Source of the DNA: CAYXVU01 sp964468725
Lineage (GTDB): Bacteria; Acidobacteriota; Blastocatellia; UBA7656
Assembly (NCBI GenBank): GCA_964468725.1
Contig: CAYXVU010000064.1
Location: 1 to 27,021, forward strand
DNA: 27,021 nt
Reading direction: 5' to 3'
In this document: piece after piece, positions 15,044 to 22,300 of the stretch
Numbering within the stretch: position 1 is the first letter of the stretch
How the letters are laid out: each line of letters begins with the position of its first letter
Notes under the pieces: generated by a model
Databases searched by the model: none
What the model saw: only the letters and a program-made list of their open reading frames with translations
What the model was told of the DNA's origin: nothing
Program-made: the position numbers and the translations under genes

Positions 15044-16783
15044 ATGACCCATGAACTGCGAATCGAAGAACGCGACCGCCGCGTTTTAGACCTCTACGAG
15101 CGCCTGTTGGAGATTGAGCAACGCTTGATTCCGACCGGACTGCACGTCTTTGGTCGCCCGCCAGGGGATTATGAAATCGTTGATTTGCTCCGCATGGTTG
15201 CCTCCTTCGACCGCCCCGAACAGGGCGTGCGCGCACTCACAGAATTGATTGCCGAAGGTTTGGGGTTGCCGCCTTATGCAGAGTTGTTGCAAGCGAGCCG
15301 CACCTCCGAGCTGCGCTTACAGCAGCGCGAAGAGGTCGAACGAGTGGCGCGCGAAGCCATGAGTCGGTTCGTCTCTACCTCAAGCGAAGCGGCGAGCCGG
15401 TACTTGCAATCGCAAGCTGCGGTTGCCCGCGCCGATACGGCGAAGCTCTTCGGTCTGCTCGCAGAGTTGCGGCACGGGCTTGAAACCAGTCACGAACTGG
15501 ATGCGTTGATGCGGGCGCTCGGCGGCGGTTACATTGCGCCCGGCCCCGGCGCGGACATCGTGCAAAATCCGGCCATCTTGCCAACCGGTCGCAATACCCA
15601 CGCCGTCAGCCCCTACCGCGTACCTTCGCCTGCCGCCGTGCGCCGCGCGCAGCCCATCGCCGATGCCTTGCTGGCGCGTCAACAGAGTCAAAGCGGGCGG
15701 CTTCCCGAAACCATCGCGATGGTGTTGTGGGGAATTGACAATATCAAAACCGAAGGCGAAGCGTTAGCACAGGCCTTGCACCTGCTGGGCGTTGTGCCGA
15801 AACGGGATCGCCTCAATCGCGTGACCGACATCGCTATCATCCCGTTGGATAAATTGGCACGCCCGCGCATTGATGTGGTGATGATCGTGTCGGGCATCTT
15901 TCGTGATCTGTTCGGCGCGACCATGGGGCTGCTCGATGCGGCGGTCAAACGCGTAGCCGCGTTGGATGAACCGGACGAATGGAATTTCGTTCGCAAACAC
16001 GTGCGCGCCCGCATGAATGAGCAACAGATGGCGTTTGACGAAGCCGCCGTGCGGGTCTTTTCCAATGCGGCGGGAAATTACGGGACGAACGTCAATTTCA
16101 TGGTATTGGATAGTCAGTGGGACGAGAGTGATGAACTGGGTGATCTGTTTATCACGCGCAAATGTTTTGCCTACGGGCGCGACGCACAGGGGCGCAACTT
16201 TGATGGGCGCGAAGCGCGGCGGTTGTTTGAGCAGGCGCTTGCCGGTGTCGAAGTGACCTATCAAAACCTCGACACCTTTGAAGTAGGAGTGACCGACGTA
16301 GATCATTACTTCGAATATCTGGGCGGCGTTACCAAAGCGGTAGAGAAGCAAGCGGGCGTGCGCCCGAATGTCTACTTGTCCGATGCGCTTTCGCCGGTCG
16401 CCAAAGTGCGAACCTTGGAAGAGACGATTCGGTTAGAGACGCGAACCAAGATTTTGAACCCCAAATGGCATGAAGGGATGTTGAGACATGGATTCAGCGG
16501 GGTTGCAGAGATCGAGCATCAGGTGACCAACACCTTTGGTTGGTCGGCGACAGCGGATGCGGTTGACGACTGGGTTTATGACAAAGTGGCCGAAACCTTC
16601 GTGCTCGATGAAGCGATGTTGAATCGCCTGCGCGCGCTCAACCCACATTCGGCGCGCACGCTGGTCGGGCGCTTGTTGGAAGCGGCAGGGCGCGGCTTTT
16701 GGTCTGCCGATCAATATGTTTTGGAGAGGCTGCAAGCCGCGTTTGCCGGACTTGAAGACCAGTTGGAAGGCATAGCTGGTTGA
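15044..16783 (+). CDS. bchH: Magnesium chelatase subunit H, C-terminal half only
   Basis: BchH binds protoporphyrin IX and carries the chelation site. Full subunits are about 1200 residues; this gene encodes 579, matching only the C-terminal half. It begins a few residues before the conserved join EIEQRLIPTGLHVFG (24-38). Other H hallmarks follow: ILPTGRNTHAVSPYRVPS (178-195), MVLWGIDNIKTEGEALAQAL (226-245), RPRIDVVMIVSGIFRDLF (273-290), NYGTNVNFMV, FAYGRD, YQNLDTFEVGVTDVDHYFEY, ETRTKILNPKWHEGML and VTNTFGWSATADAVDDWVYD. The last stretches separate it from CobN. An in-frame TGA at 15020-15022 shows that no longer product starts upstream. The frame is intact to its stop, so it does not look like decay. 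The likely explanation is a split H subunit whose N-terminal half lies elsewhere, but an incomplete chelatase paralogue remains possible. Confidence 0.9.
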   Translation: MTHELRIEERDRRVLDLYERLLEIEQRLIPTGLHVFGRPPGDYEIVDLLRMVASFDRPEQGVRALTELIAEGLGLPPYAELLQASRTSELRLQQREEVERVAREAMSRFVSTSSEAASRYLQSQAAVARADTAKLFGLLAELRHGLETSHELDALMRALGGGYIAPGPGADIVQNPAILPTGRNTHAVSPYRVPSPAAVRRAQPIADALLARQQSQSGRLPETIAMVLWGIDNIKTEGEALAQALHLLGVVPKRDRLNRVTDIAIIPLDKLARPRIDVVMIVSGIFRDLFGATMGLLDAAVKRVAALDEPDEWNFVRKHVRARMNEQQMAFDEAAVRVFSNAAGNYGTNVNFMVLDSQWDESDELGDLFITRKCFAYGRDAQGRNFDGREARRLFEQALAGVEVTYQNLDTFEVGVTDVDHYFEYLGGVTKAVEKQAGVRPNVYLSDALSPVAKVRTLEETIRLETRTKILNPKWHEGMLRHGFSGVAEIEHQVTNTFGWSATADAVDDWVYDKVAETFVLDEAMLNRLRALNPHSARTLVGRLLEAAGRGFWSADQYVLERLQAAFAGLEDQLEGIAG

Positions 16784-16822
16784 GGCAAACGATTCGGATG
16801 CGAAGCGTGAATTGAGAAGCGT

Positions 16823-17551
16823 ATGTTGGTGATTCCGGCGATTGATTTGAAGGGCGGGCGCTGCGTGCGATTGATCGAAGGGCGTGAAGCGAGCGCCAAA
16901 GTCTATGATCGTGACCCGCTCGAAGTCGCGCACGCTTACCAAGCGGCGGGCGCGGAATTGATTCATATCGTTGATCTGGACGGCGCATTCTTAGGCGCAC
17001 AGTCGGACAATCAACAGATCATTCGCAGGCTTGTCGAATCCATCTCTGTACCGGTCGAAGTCGGCGGCGGTATCCGTTCGCTCGCCGAGATTGCCTCGCT
17101 GCTCGACGAAATCGGCACGCGCTATGTCATTTTGGGGACGGTTGCCGTCGAGAATCGTCCGTTGCTTGATGCCGCCCTTGCCCGCTTCGGCGAAGCCATC
17201 GTCGTCGGCATTGATGCGCGCGGCACGCAGGTAGCAACGCGAGGTTGGACGGAAGAGACTCGTGTGGACGCGCTCGAACTGGCGCGGCAAGTTGCTGACG
17301 CCGGTGTGCAGCGTATCATCTACACAGACATTACACGCGACGGTCGGTTGGAGGGCGTGAACATCGAACTGACGTGCGATGTGGCGCGGGCATCGGGGGT
17401 GCGGGTGACAGCATCGGGCGGCGTCGCCTCGCTGACAGATCTTGCCCGGCTGCGCGAGTATGAGGTTGATGGCGTTGATTCGGTCATCATCGGCAAAGCG
17501 TTATACGAGGGTCGCTTTACGCTGACTGAGGCGCTGCGAAGGAGCATTTGA
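16823..17551 (+). CDS. hisA: ProFAR isomerase HisA
   Basis: HisA converts ProFAR to PRFAR by an Amadori rearrangement, the fourth step of histidine synthesis. The 242-residue (beta/alpha)8 barrel starts MLVIPAIDLKGGRCVRL with the catalytic Asp8, and has the second catalytic Asp in YTDITRDGRLEGVN (near 169-171). Phosphate-binding loops are VEVGGGIRS and VTASGGVASL. The length is standard. GAGAAG precedes the ATG. The gene starts only 39 bases after bchH, so it may be read from the bch promoter as well as its own. Confidence 0.97.
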   Translation: MLVIPAIDLKGGRCVRLIEGREASAKVYDRDPLEVAHAYQAAGAELIHIVDLDGAFLGAQSDNQQIIRRLVESISVPVEVGGGIRSLAEIASLLDEIGTRYVILGTVAVENRPLLDAALARFGEAIVVGIDARGTQVATRGWTEETRVDALELARQVADAGVQRIIYTDITRDGRLEGVNIELTCDVARASGVRVTASGGVASLTDLARLREYEVDGVDSVIIGKALYEGRFTLTEALRRSI

Positions 17552-17619
17552 TTCGCTCGTATATCAAGACCTCCGGTTTGAAGTCAGTGGTTAAATATCT
17601 CTCGACACCGATATGGGTA

Positions 17620-17649
17620 TCGCTCGTCGGGTAAGGGCGCGATGAGCGA
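17620..17649. other. Hairpin between hisA and hisF
   Basis: TCGCTCGTCG (17620-17629) pairs with CGATGAGCGA (17640-17649) over 10 bases with one G-U pair and a 10-base loop. No T run follows. It could slow ribosomes or protect RNA ends between the two his genes; it is not a classical terminator. Confidence 0.35.
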
Positions 17650-17672
17650 CGAATTTCGTTGAGAAGGCGATT

Positions 17673-18539
17673 GTGCTGGCAAAACGAATCATTCCTTGTT
17701 TGGACGTAGATGATGGCCGCGTGGTCAAAGGCATTCGCTTTGTTGATCTAATAGACGCGGGCGACCCAGTCGAACAAGCCAAACGCTATGACAGCGAAGG
17801 CGCGGATGAGTTGGTCTTTCTCGACATCACGGCGTCAAGCGACAGCCGCGCCATCGTGAAAGACATGGTGCGGCGGGTTGCCGACTCGGTCTTTATTCCC
17901 TTTACTGTGGGAGGCGGGATTCGCACCGTCGAAGATATGCGCGAGATACTGGCGTCAGGGGCGGACAAAGTGTCGCTCAACACGGCGGCGATTCGAAACC
18001 CGGAGATGATCTCGGAAGGCGCGCGCGCTTTCGGTTCGCAAGCTATCGTCGTCGCCATTGATGCCCGACGAGTGAGAGAAGACGGGGAACCGAGAGCAGA
18101 GCGGGAGGCCAGCGAAGAGGGAGGCCGGAAAGATGGAGGAGAAGCGTTAGCCCCTCATCCCTCTGTTCTCCCATCCCCGCATCCCGTTACGCCGCGCTGG
18201 CAAGTCTACACGCACGGCGGGCGCACACCGACAGAACTGGACGCGGTTGAGTGGGCGCGACGTGCCGAAGCGCTCGGAGCCGGAGAGATTCTGCTCACCA
18301 GTATGGATGCTGATGGTACGCGCGACGGCTATGACATCGAGTTGACGCGCGCCGTTGCCGAAGCCGTCACGATTCCCGTCATCGCTTCGGGCGGGGCCGG
18401 TCGGTTGGAGCATTTGCGGCAGGCGCTCGGCGAAGGCAAAGCATCGGCGGTGCTGGCCGCTTCGATCTTTCACTTCGGTGAGTTCACGATTGGAACAGCA
18501 AAAGACTATCTGCGGGTACACGGTTTGCCGATGCGTTAA
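17673..18539 (+). CDS. hisF: Imidazole glycerol phosphate synthase cyclase HisF, with insertion
   Basis: HisF takes ammonia from the glutaminase HisH and closes PRFAR to imidazole glycerol phosphate plus AICAR. Both catalytic aspartates are at the expected places: Asp11 in PCLDVDDGRVVKG and Asp130 in IVVAIDARR. Phosphate loops VGGGIRT and IASGGAGRLEH are present, as is LAASIFHFGE near the end. The family length is about 252-258 residues; this protein has 288. The extra 35 or so residues lie just after Asp130 and before WQVYTHGGRTPT, in a loop near the active site. The frame is kept. The start is GTG at 17673 with AGAAGG five bases upstream. HisH is not in the window. The insertion is described separately. 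Confidence 0.95.
   Translation: MLAKRIIPCLDVDDGRVVKGIRFVDLIDAGDPVEQAKRYDSEGADELVFLDITASSDSRAIVKDMVRRVADSVFIPFTVGGGIRTVEDMREILASGADKVSLNTAAIRNPEMISEGARAFGSQAIVVAIDARRVREDGEPRAEREASEEGGRKDGGEALAPHPSVLPSPHPVTPRWQVYTHGGRTPTELDAVEWARRAEALGAGEILLTSMDADGTRDGYDIELTRAVAEAVTIPVIASGGAGRLEHLRQALGEGKASAVLAASIFHFGEFTIGTAKDYLRVHGLPMR
18072..18194 (+). other. In-frame low-complexity insertion in hisF
   Basis: These codons encode residues 134-174 of HisF, rich in Glu, Arg and Gly and then in Pro, His and Ser. The DNA is strongly purine-rich in the first two thirds (with GGGAGGCC repeated 16 bases apart) and pyrimidine-rich in the last third (CCCCTCATCC, CCCATCCCC). This is unlike the flanking his codons and resembles intergenic low-complexity DNA that has been captured in frame. 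About 35 residues are in excess of a normal HisF. Confidence 0.75.
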
Positions 18540-18667
18540 GCGGCGAGTGAAGAGACTATGCCTCTTCGGCAGATTGCTCCATTGTGGCGGCGGGAGCAAA
18601 TGCAAGCGGAGATGAGGCGGTAACGGTTTCATCTGGCGGATCATCGGTTCGAGAGAGGGTTACGGAG

Positions 18668-19018
18668 ATGAGCGACGCGAGAGTGGCGCAGGTCAAATAT
18701 GATGAGCGCGGATTGATTCCCGCCATTGTGCAAGATGTTGAAAGCAGCGCGGTCTTGATGATGGCCTATATGAACGCCGAGTCATTAGCAAAGACGCTCG
18801 AAACCGGAGAGAGTTGGTTTTGGAGTCGCTCTCGACAAGAGCTTTGGCATAAGGGCGAAATTTCGGGGAATACGCAGCGCGTTGTCGCCGTGCTGTTGGA
18901 TTGTGACCGCGATACCTTGCTCGTCAAAGTCGAACCGCGCGGTCCGGCTTGCCACACTGGCGCGCAGACCTGTTTCTTCACGGCGGTTGCCGATTCTTCA
19001 AACGATAGCGATTCGTAA
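18668..19018 (+). CDS. hisI: Phosphoribosyl-AMP cyclohydrolase HisI
   Basis: HisI opens the adenine ring of phosphoribosyl-AMP, the third step of histidine synthesis. The chosen start gives 116 residues, normal for a stand-alone enzyme. Motifs are GLIPAIVQD, VLMMAYMN (37-44 region), WFWSRSRQELWHKGEISGN, the metal-binding Asp/Cys stretch LLDCDRDTLLVKV, and PACHTGAQTCFF with the zinc cysteines. No HisE (pyrophosphatase) domain is attached. The frame stays open upstream to 18584, but those 28 residues are unlike the family; AGAGAGGG lies eight bases before the ATG at 18668, supporting the shorter form. It is the last gene of the plus-strand his group. Confidence 0.95.
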   Translation: MSDARVAQVKYDERGLIPAIVQDVESSAVLMMAYMNAESLAKTLETGESWFWSRSRQELWHKGEISGNTQRVVAVLLDCDRDTLLVKVEPRGPACHTGAQTCFFTAVADSSNDSDS

Positions 19019-19068
19019 GCAAACCACCCCTAGCGATCTCCATAAGTTGCCTGAACCCATACGCGATG

Positions 19069-19135
19069 GTTGAGCGGCGGTCTCTGACCGCCGTACTCAT
19101 ATGAACGGCTTAGCGGTCAGAGACCGCCGCTCAAC
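19069..19135. repeat. Perfect 23-base inverted repeat, REP-like or terminator
   Basis: The arms 19069-19091 and 19113-19135 are exact reverse complements around a 21-base loop. Each arm also contains its own small hairpin, GCGGTC-TCT-GACCGC or its complement. The element is GC-rich and sits between the convergent ends of hisI and a DinB-like gene. Its two-level symmetry is typical of REP-type palindromes; there is no T run, so it would be an atypical terminator. GGTCAGAGACC, the core of the second arm, recurs at 22291-22301. Confidence 0.75.
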
Positions 19136-19203
19136 GGTAGTGAGGCGGCGTGTCCTTCGAAGGGGTCATTGCTTTCGTTTGAGTAATCGGCGATCTCTCT
19201 GCG

Positions 19204-19713
19204 TCAATCTCCGCGCAGATGATAAAGGTCGGGTGTGTTGACTTCGACGCCCATCAGTTTAAGGTAGAAGAAGAGTTGATACTTGTGATTGATGAGGTGT
19301 TCGAAATTGCCAAGCAGAATCGTCAGCGCGGTTTCGCCCTCTTTCACAAAGGCTGTGGGAATAGCGCGCGCCAGATCCTCATCCGTGAGATGGCGAAATC
19401 CTTCTTCGATATGGGCGCGATAGTCGCGCAATCGGCGTTGAGCTTCGACAATGGTGCAGGCGTGATTGACGGGCAATTCGCGCAGCTCGATGAAGTGCGC
19501 GAGCCGGTCAGGATGAATGGCATAGAGAGCAGCGCAAACGCCCGCGAGGCATTCCAACAGGTGGCCGAGTAGGTGGTTGACGCGCAAGGCGTCGGGCGTG
19601 GGTTGCCATTGCAGTTGCTCAACCGGAAGAAGCGCCAGCAGGTGTTCGAGGCGCTCGATTTGCTCAAGAGTCTTCGAGAGCAGGGAAGTGGCAAGTGGAG
19701 CGGAGGCAGTCAC
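19204..19713 (-). CDS. DinB-fold four-helix protein
   Basis: The 169-residue protein fits the DinB/YfiT-like metalloprotein superfamily: a helical bundle with His residues spaced as expected for a metal site, His51 in HLLGHLLECL and His139 and His143 in EHLINHKYQLFFYLKLMG. The N-terminal LPVEQLQWQPTPDALRVNHLLGHLLE is the usual first-helix signature. Some members are thiol transferases that use bacillithiol or mycothiol; most are of unknown role, and nothing here fixes one. The start is GTG at 19713. The preceding gene's TGA overlaps it by four bases, which suggests translational coupling with the LEA14-like gene. Confidence 0.85.
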   Translation of the reverse strand: MTASAPLATSLLSKTLEQIERLEHLLALLPVEQLQWQPTPDALRVNHLLGHLLECLAGVCAALYAIHPDRLAHFIELRELPVNHACTIVEAQRRLRDYRAHIEEGFRHLTDEDLARAIPTAFVKEGETALTILLGNFEHLINHKYQLFFYLKLMGVEVNTPDLYHLRGD

Positions 19714-20228
19714 TGTTTGTCGGTTAGTTGCTCTTTGATTTTTTCATAGAGCGCGGCGAGCAGACTTTTCATCGTCTCTTCGCCGTTGTAGTTGAGCCTC
19801 ATCTTGCCGCTATCGAGACCGAAGAGGGAGACGACAAATTCGGTTTCAACATCATAGCGCAGGGTCAGGCTGTTGCTGAGGAACCCCCACGCTGCGCCAG
19901 GCAAGGCGTTCAAGTTGATGGTGAGTGGCATATCGAGAGTGGTTGCCGCTTGAGCGGGCAGGGCAACCTCTTTTTCCAGTTTGCCATCGGCCACATATTC
20001 GTCATTGAGTTTGAGGCGGTAGCTTGCGTCTTTGAGTTTTAAGGGTGCGCCGGGGTTTTTGATCTCAAGGGTGACGGTCGCTTCAGCCTTCTTATCTGAC
20101 AGCGAAACGGTATGAATACGAATTCGTTTGAACTCGACCTCTGGCTGATTCTGTAGGGCATAGACCGGAAGCCCGCCGCCGCCGAGCAGCAGGAGCAGCC
20201 ACGTTAGTGTGATCGGTCTTCGCAACAT
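19710..20228 (-). CDS. LEA14/WHy-domain secreted protein
   Basis: A 25-residue signal peptide (MLRRPITLTWLLLLL then VYALQ) precedes one beta-sandwich domain of the LEA type 2 (WHy) kind, about residues 30-145. Supporting features are VEFKRIRIHTVSLSDKKAEATV, the conserved Asn-Pro in EIKNPGAPLKLKDASYRLKLN, and LEKEVALPAQAATTLDMPLTI. A C-terminal helix (about 150-172) follows. Proteins with this domain are often linked to desiccation or stress, but the bacterial forms are mostly untested. It is followed by, and overlaps, the DinB-like gene, and lies downstream of glnA with a repeat-filled gap between. I am confident in the fold and in export, less so in the role. Confidence 0.8.
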   Translation of the reverse strand: MLRRPITLTWLLLLLGGGGLPVYALQNQPEVEFKRIRIHTVSLSDKKAEATVTLEIKNPGAPLKLKDASYRLKLNDEYVADGKLEKEVALPAQAATTLDMPLTINLNALPGAAWGFLSNSLTLRYDVETEFVVSLFGLDSGKMRLNYNGEETMKSLLAALYEKIKEQLTDKQ

Positions 20229-20253
20229 AAGAGGTGGCGAGCGGCAACGATAA

Positions 20254-20387
20254 GAATACAGAATAGAGAACTCAGAATACAGAATTCAGGAGAAACAAAG
20301 AAGTCGGTATACCGCCTCCGCTCCTCCTTATATGTGCTGAACACGGGCTTCTGAATACAGAATACAGAATTCTGAATTCTGTATTCT
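20254..20387. repeat. Cluster of GAATACAGAATTC repeats with palindrome
   Basis: The unit GAATACAGAAT(TC) occurs at 20254, 20275, 20353 and 20360, and inverted at 20374-20386. The last two form a 27-base palindrome (20360-20386, 13-base arms around one base). A larger stem can form between AGAATACAGAATTCAG (20274-20289) and its exact complement at 20372-20387. The cluster fills the glnA to LEA14-like gap, is AT-rich compared with its surroundings, and includes the last bases before the glnA stop region. It does not look like a CRISPR: spacers are too short and uneven. Confidence 0.75.
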
Positions 20388-20395
20388 CTCAACCG

Positions 20396-21802
20396 TCATA
20401 CATCGAAATAGAGTTGAAACTCCATTGGCGTTGGACGCAGGCGAACGACATCAATCTCTTTTTGGCGTTTATGTTGCAGCCAGCGATCAATCAGTTCTTC
20501 GCTGAAGACATCGCCTTTGAGCAAAAACTCGTGGTCGGCTTCCAGCGCTTCGAGAGCGCGATCAAGCGTGCCGGGCAGGGTCGGCACGCCGCGCAGTTCT
20601 TCGGGCGAGAGGTCGTAAATATCTTTGTCGAGCGGCTCGCCCGGAGCCAACTGATTTTGAATTCCATCAAGCCCTGCCATCAACATCGCCGCGAAAGTGA
20701 GATAGGGATTGCAAGAAGGATCAGGGAAACGAACCTCCAATCGTTTGGCGTTTGCCGATTCCGAATACATGGGAATGCGAATGGCTGCCGAGCGATTGCG
20801 CCGCGAATAGGCCAAATTGACCGGCGCTTCATACCCCGGCACCAACCGTTTGTAGCTGTTAGTTGTCGGCGCGGCGAAGGCGGCGATGGCCGCTGCGTGT
20901 TTGAGGATGCCGCCCGCATAGTGGAGCGCCAGTTGAGAAAGCCCCGCATACTCATTTCCGGCAAATAGCGGTTGCTCATTCTTCCACAAACTTTGATGGC
21001 AATGCATGCCGCTGCCGTTATCGCCGAACATCGGTTTCGGCATAAAGGTCGCAGCTTTGCCATAATAGAAAGCGGTGTTTTTGACGATGTATTTGAAGAG
21101 CAACACATTGTCTGCGGTGGCGAGCAGATTGGCAAAGCGGAAATCAATTTCGCATTGCCCGCCGCTGGCGACTTCGTGATGGTGCATCTCCGGTTCGATG
21201 CCGACGGACTGCAGGTTCTGCACGATGTCCGAGCGCAAGTCGTGCAGCGAATCTACCGGCGGCAGCGGCACATAGCCTTCTTTGTGGCGCACGCGGTAGC
21301 CGAGATTCTCTTCTGTGCGACCCGAATTCCATACGCCCTCAGCCGATTCGAAGCGATAAGCGGCGCTATTGACATCATTGTGATAGCTGACGTGATCGAA
21401 GATGAAGAACTCGGCTTCGGGGCCGAAAAAACAAGTGTCGGCAATGCCGCTGGCGCGCAGATACCGTTCGGCGCGTTTGGCAACTTGGCGCGGGTCAAGG
21501 TCATAAGCCGCTTTGCTCATCGGATCAACGACATCAGCAAAGAGGCACAAGGTCGGCTCTTCATAAAAGGTGTCCATCCAAAACCGCTTCGGGTCGGGTA
21601 TCAACAGCATGTCGGATTCGTTGATCGAAGCCCAGCCGCGCAGGCTGGAGGCGTCAAAACCGATGCCGTCTTGAAAGGTCTCTTCTTTGAATTGCGAGAT
21701 CGGGATGGTCAGGTGATGCCACGAACCGGGTAAGTCTGTGAAGCGTAAGTCTACAAATTTTACCTGTTGCTCGTTGGCAAAGCTCAGCACTCGTTTGGGC
21801 AT
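20396..21802 (-). CDS. glnA: Glutamine synthetase type I
   Basis: GlnA makes glutamine from glutamate, ammonia and ATP as a dodecamer, the main entry of ammonia into amino acids. The 468 residues match the GSI family. Visible motifs are the Asp50 latch region DGIGFDASSLRGW (45-57), FFGPEAEFFIF with the metal-binding glutamates (125-135), EMHHHEVASGGQCEI (205-219), NGSGMHCHQSL (262-272), NSYKRLVPGYEAP (315-327, ATP and glutamate loop) and EVRFPDPSCNPYL (356-368). KDIYDLSPEE at 393-402 places Tyr396 where adenylylation occurs in GSI-beta enzymes, so covalent control by GlnE is possible. AGGAAGG precedes the ATG. No nitrogen regulator gene (ntrC, glnB) is next to it. Confidence 0.98.
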   Translation of the reverse strand: MPKRVLSFANEQQVKFVDLRFTDLPGSWHHLTIPISQFKEETFQDGIGFDASSLRGWASINESDMLLIPDPKRFWMDTFYEEPTLCLFADVVDPMSKAAYDLDPRQVAKRAERYLRASGIADTCFFGPEAEFFIFDHVSYHNDVNSAAYRFESAEGVWNSGRTEENLGYRVRHKEGYVPLPPVDSLHDLRSDIVQNLQSVGIEPEMHHHEVASGGQCEIDFRFANLLATADNVLLFKYIVKNTAFYYGKAATFMPKPMFGDNGSGMHCHQSLWKNEQPLFAGNEYAGLSQLALHYAGGILKHAAAIAAFAAPTTNSYKRLVPGYEAPVNLAYSRRNRSAAIRIPMYSESANAKRLEVRFPDPSCNPYLTFAAMLMAGLDGIQNQLAPGEPLDKDIYDLSPEELRGVPTLPGTLDRALEALEADHEFLLKGDVFSEELIDRWLQHKRQKEIDVVRLRPTPMEFQLYFDV

Positions 21803-21860
21803 GTAGTGATTTCCTTCCTCTGCGTCTCGTCATCCGTGGTTGCCGCAATGGAGGGTTGAG

Positions 21861-21888
21861 CATAAATCCGCGTTGCAAGCATCGTCAA
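21861..21888 (-). promoter_or_regulatory. Weak candidate promoter for glnA
   Basis: On the minus strand TTGACG (21888-21883) is followed 16 bases later by TTTATG (21866-21861). The -35 box is good, the -10 box matches at only three positions. No sigma-54 type -24/-12 pair was found. Confidence 0.3.
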
Positions 21889-21927
21889 GCAGTGCCTGAA
21901 CGGGCGACAAGGGAAGCTTCGAAAAGC

Positions 21928-21958
21928 AAAAACCGCTGATGACTTGCATCACCAGCGG
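21928..21958 (-). terminator. Intrinsic terminator, minus strand, no gene directly before it
   Basis: CCGCTGATGA (21933-21942) pairs with TCACCAGCGG (21949-21958) through 10 bases with one G-U pair and a six-base loop. Read leftwards, the stem is followed by TTTTTG and then CTTTT, a good U tract. Read rightwards it has only four T. No minus-strand coding gene lies upstream within 2 kb except the beta-CASP gene beyond a plus-strand operon, so it most likely ends a non-coding transcript. Confidence 0.65.
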
Positions 21959-22300
21959 CTTTTACTAAGTTTCGAGCCAAAAGCCATGCCCCCATATGCC
22001 TTTAGACCCGTAACTTGGTCTGTCGTTTCGTCTGTCGCTTCTCTCAGTGTACTGCTGATTCAAGAGGCCTGCTCGCCTCTCGAAAGGTGCGTTGAATGGA
22101 AGGCAGGGCCCCCATCCTCCCTTCCATTCGCAGCTTTCAGTTCTGCATCCCGCAGTTGCTCTGAGCAGAAGAGGTTTCTTTACTTAAACTGTCGAACTGC
22201 TAGAACCGCTCTTCACTTGAGCAACGCTTGTGCCACGCAGCATGTGTTGCACTGCCGAATTGGAAAGCACGGTTTGTGGACGGAGGGTTAGGTCAGAGAC
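21928..22300 (-). ncRNA. Possible structured non-coding RNA ending at the terminator
   Basis: A row of hairpins lies just upstream of the minus-strand terminator: AGAGGC/GCCTCT (22063-22080), GAATGGAAGG/CCTTCCATTC (22094-22129, 10 perfect base pairs) and TTCTGC/GCAGAA (22141-22170). No open frame here is convincing. I compared the minus strand by eye with tmRNA, RNase P, SRP and 6S RNA and could not place it in any. The 5' end is a guess. Confidence 0.28.

Noticed and set aside
15044..16783. CobN cobaltochelatase as the identity of the half-length H protein
   Set aside because: Some stretches (ALDEPDEWNFVRKH) suit both families, but LNPKWHEGML, VTNTFGWSA and the YQNLDTFEVGVTDVDHYF block fit BchH.
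20254..20387. CRISPR array
   Set aside because: Units are short, unevenly spaced and in both orientations, and there are no cas genes.
20204..20392. 62-codon frame rich in YRIQNSVFCIQ-like repeats
   Set aside because: It is produced by the GAATACAGAATTC repeat cluster and is unlikely to be translated.
21803..21930. Sigma-54 promoter for glnA
   Set aside because: No TGGCAC-N5-TTGC pair exists on the minus strand; the nearest words are wrongly spaced.
21944..22291. 115-codon frame on the plus strand
   Set aside because: It starts inside the terminator stem, has no ribosome binding site and no family match; the region looks non-coding.
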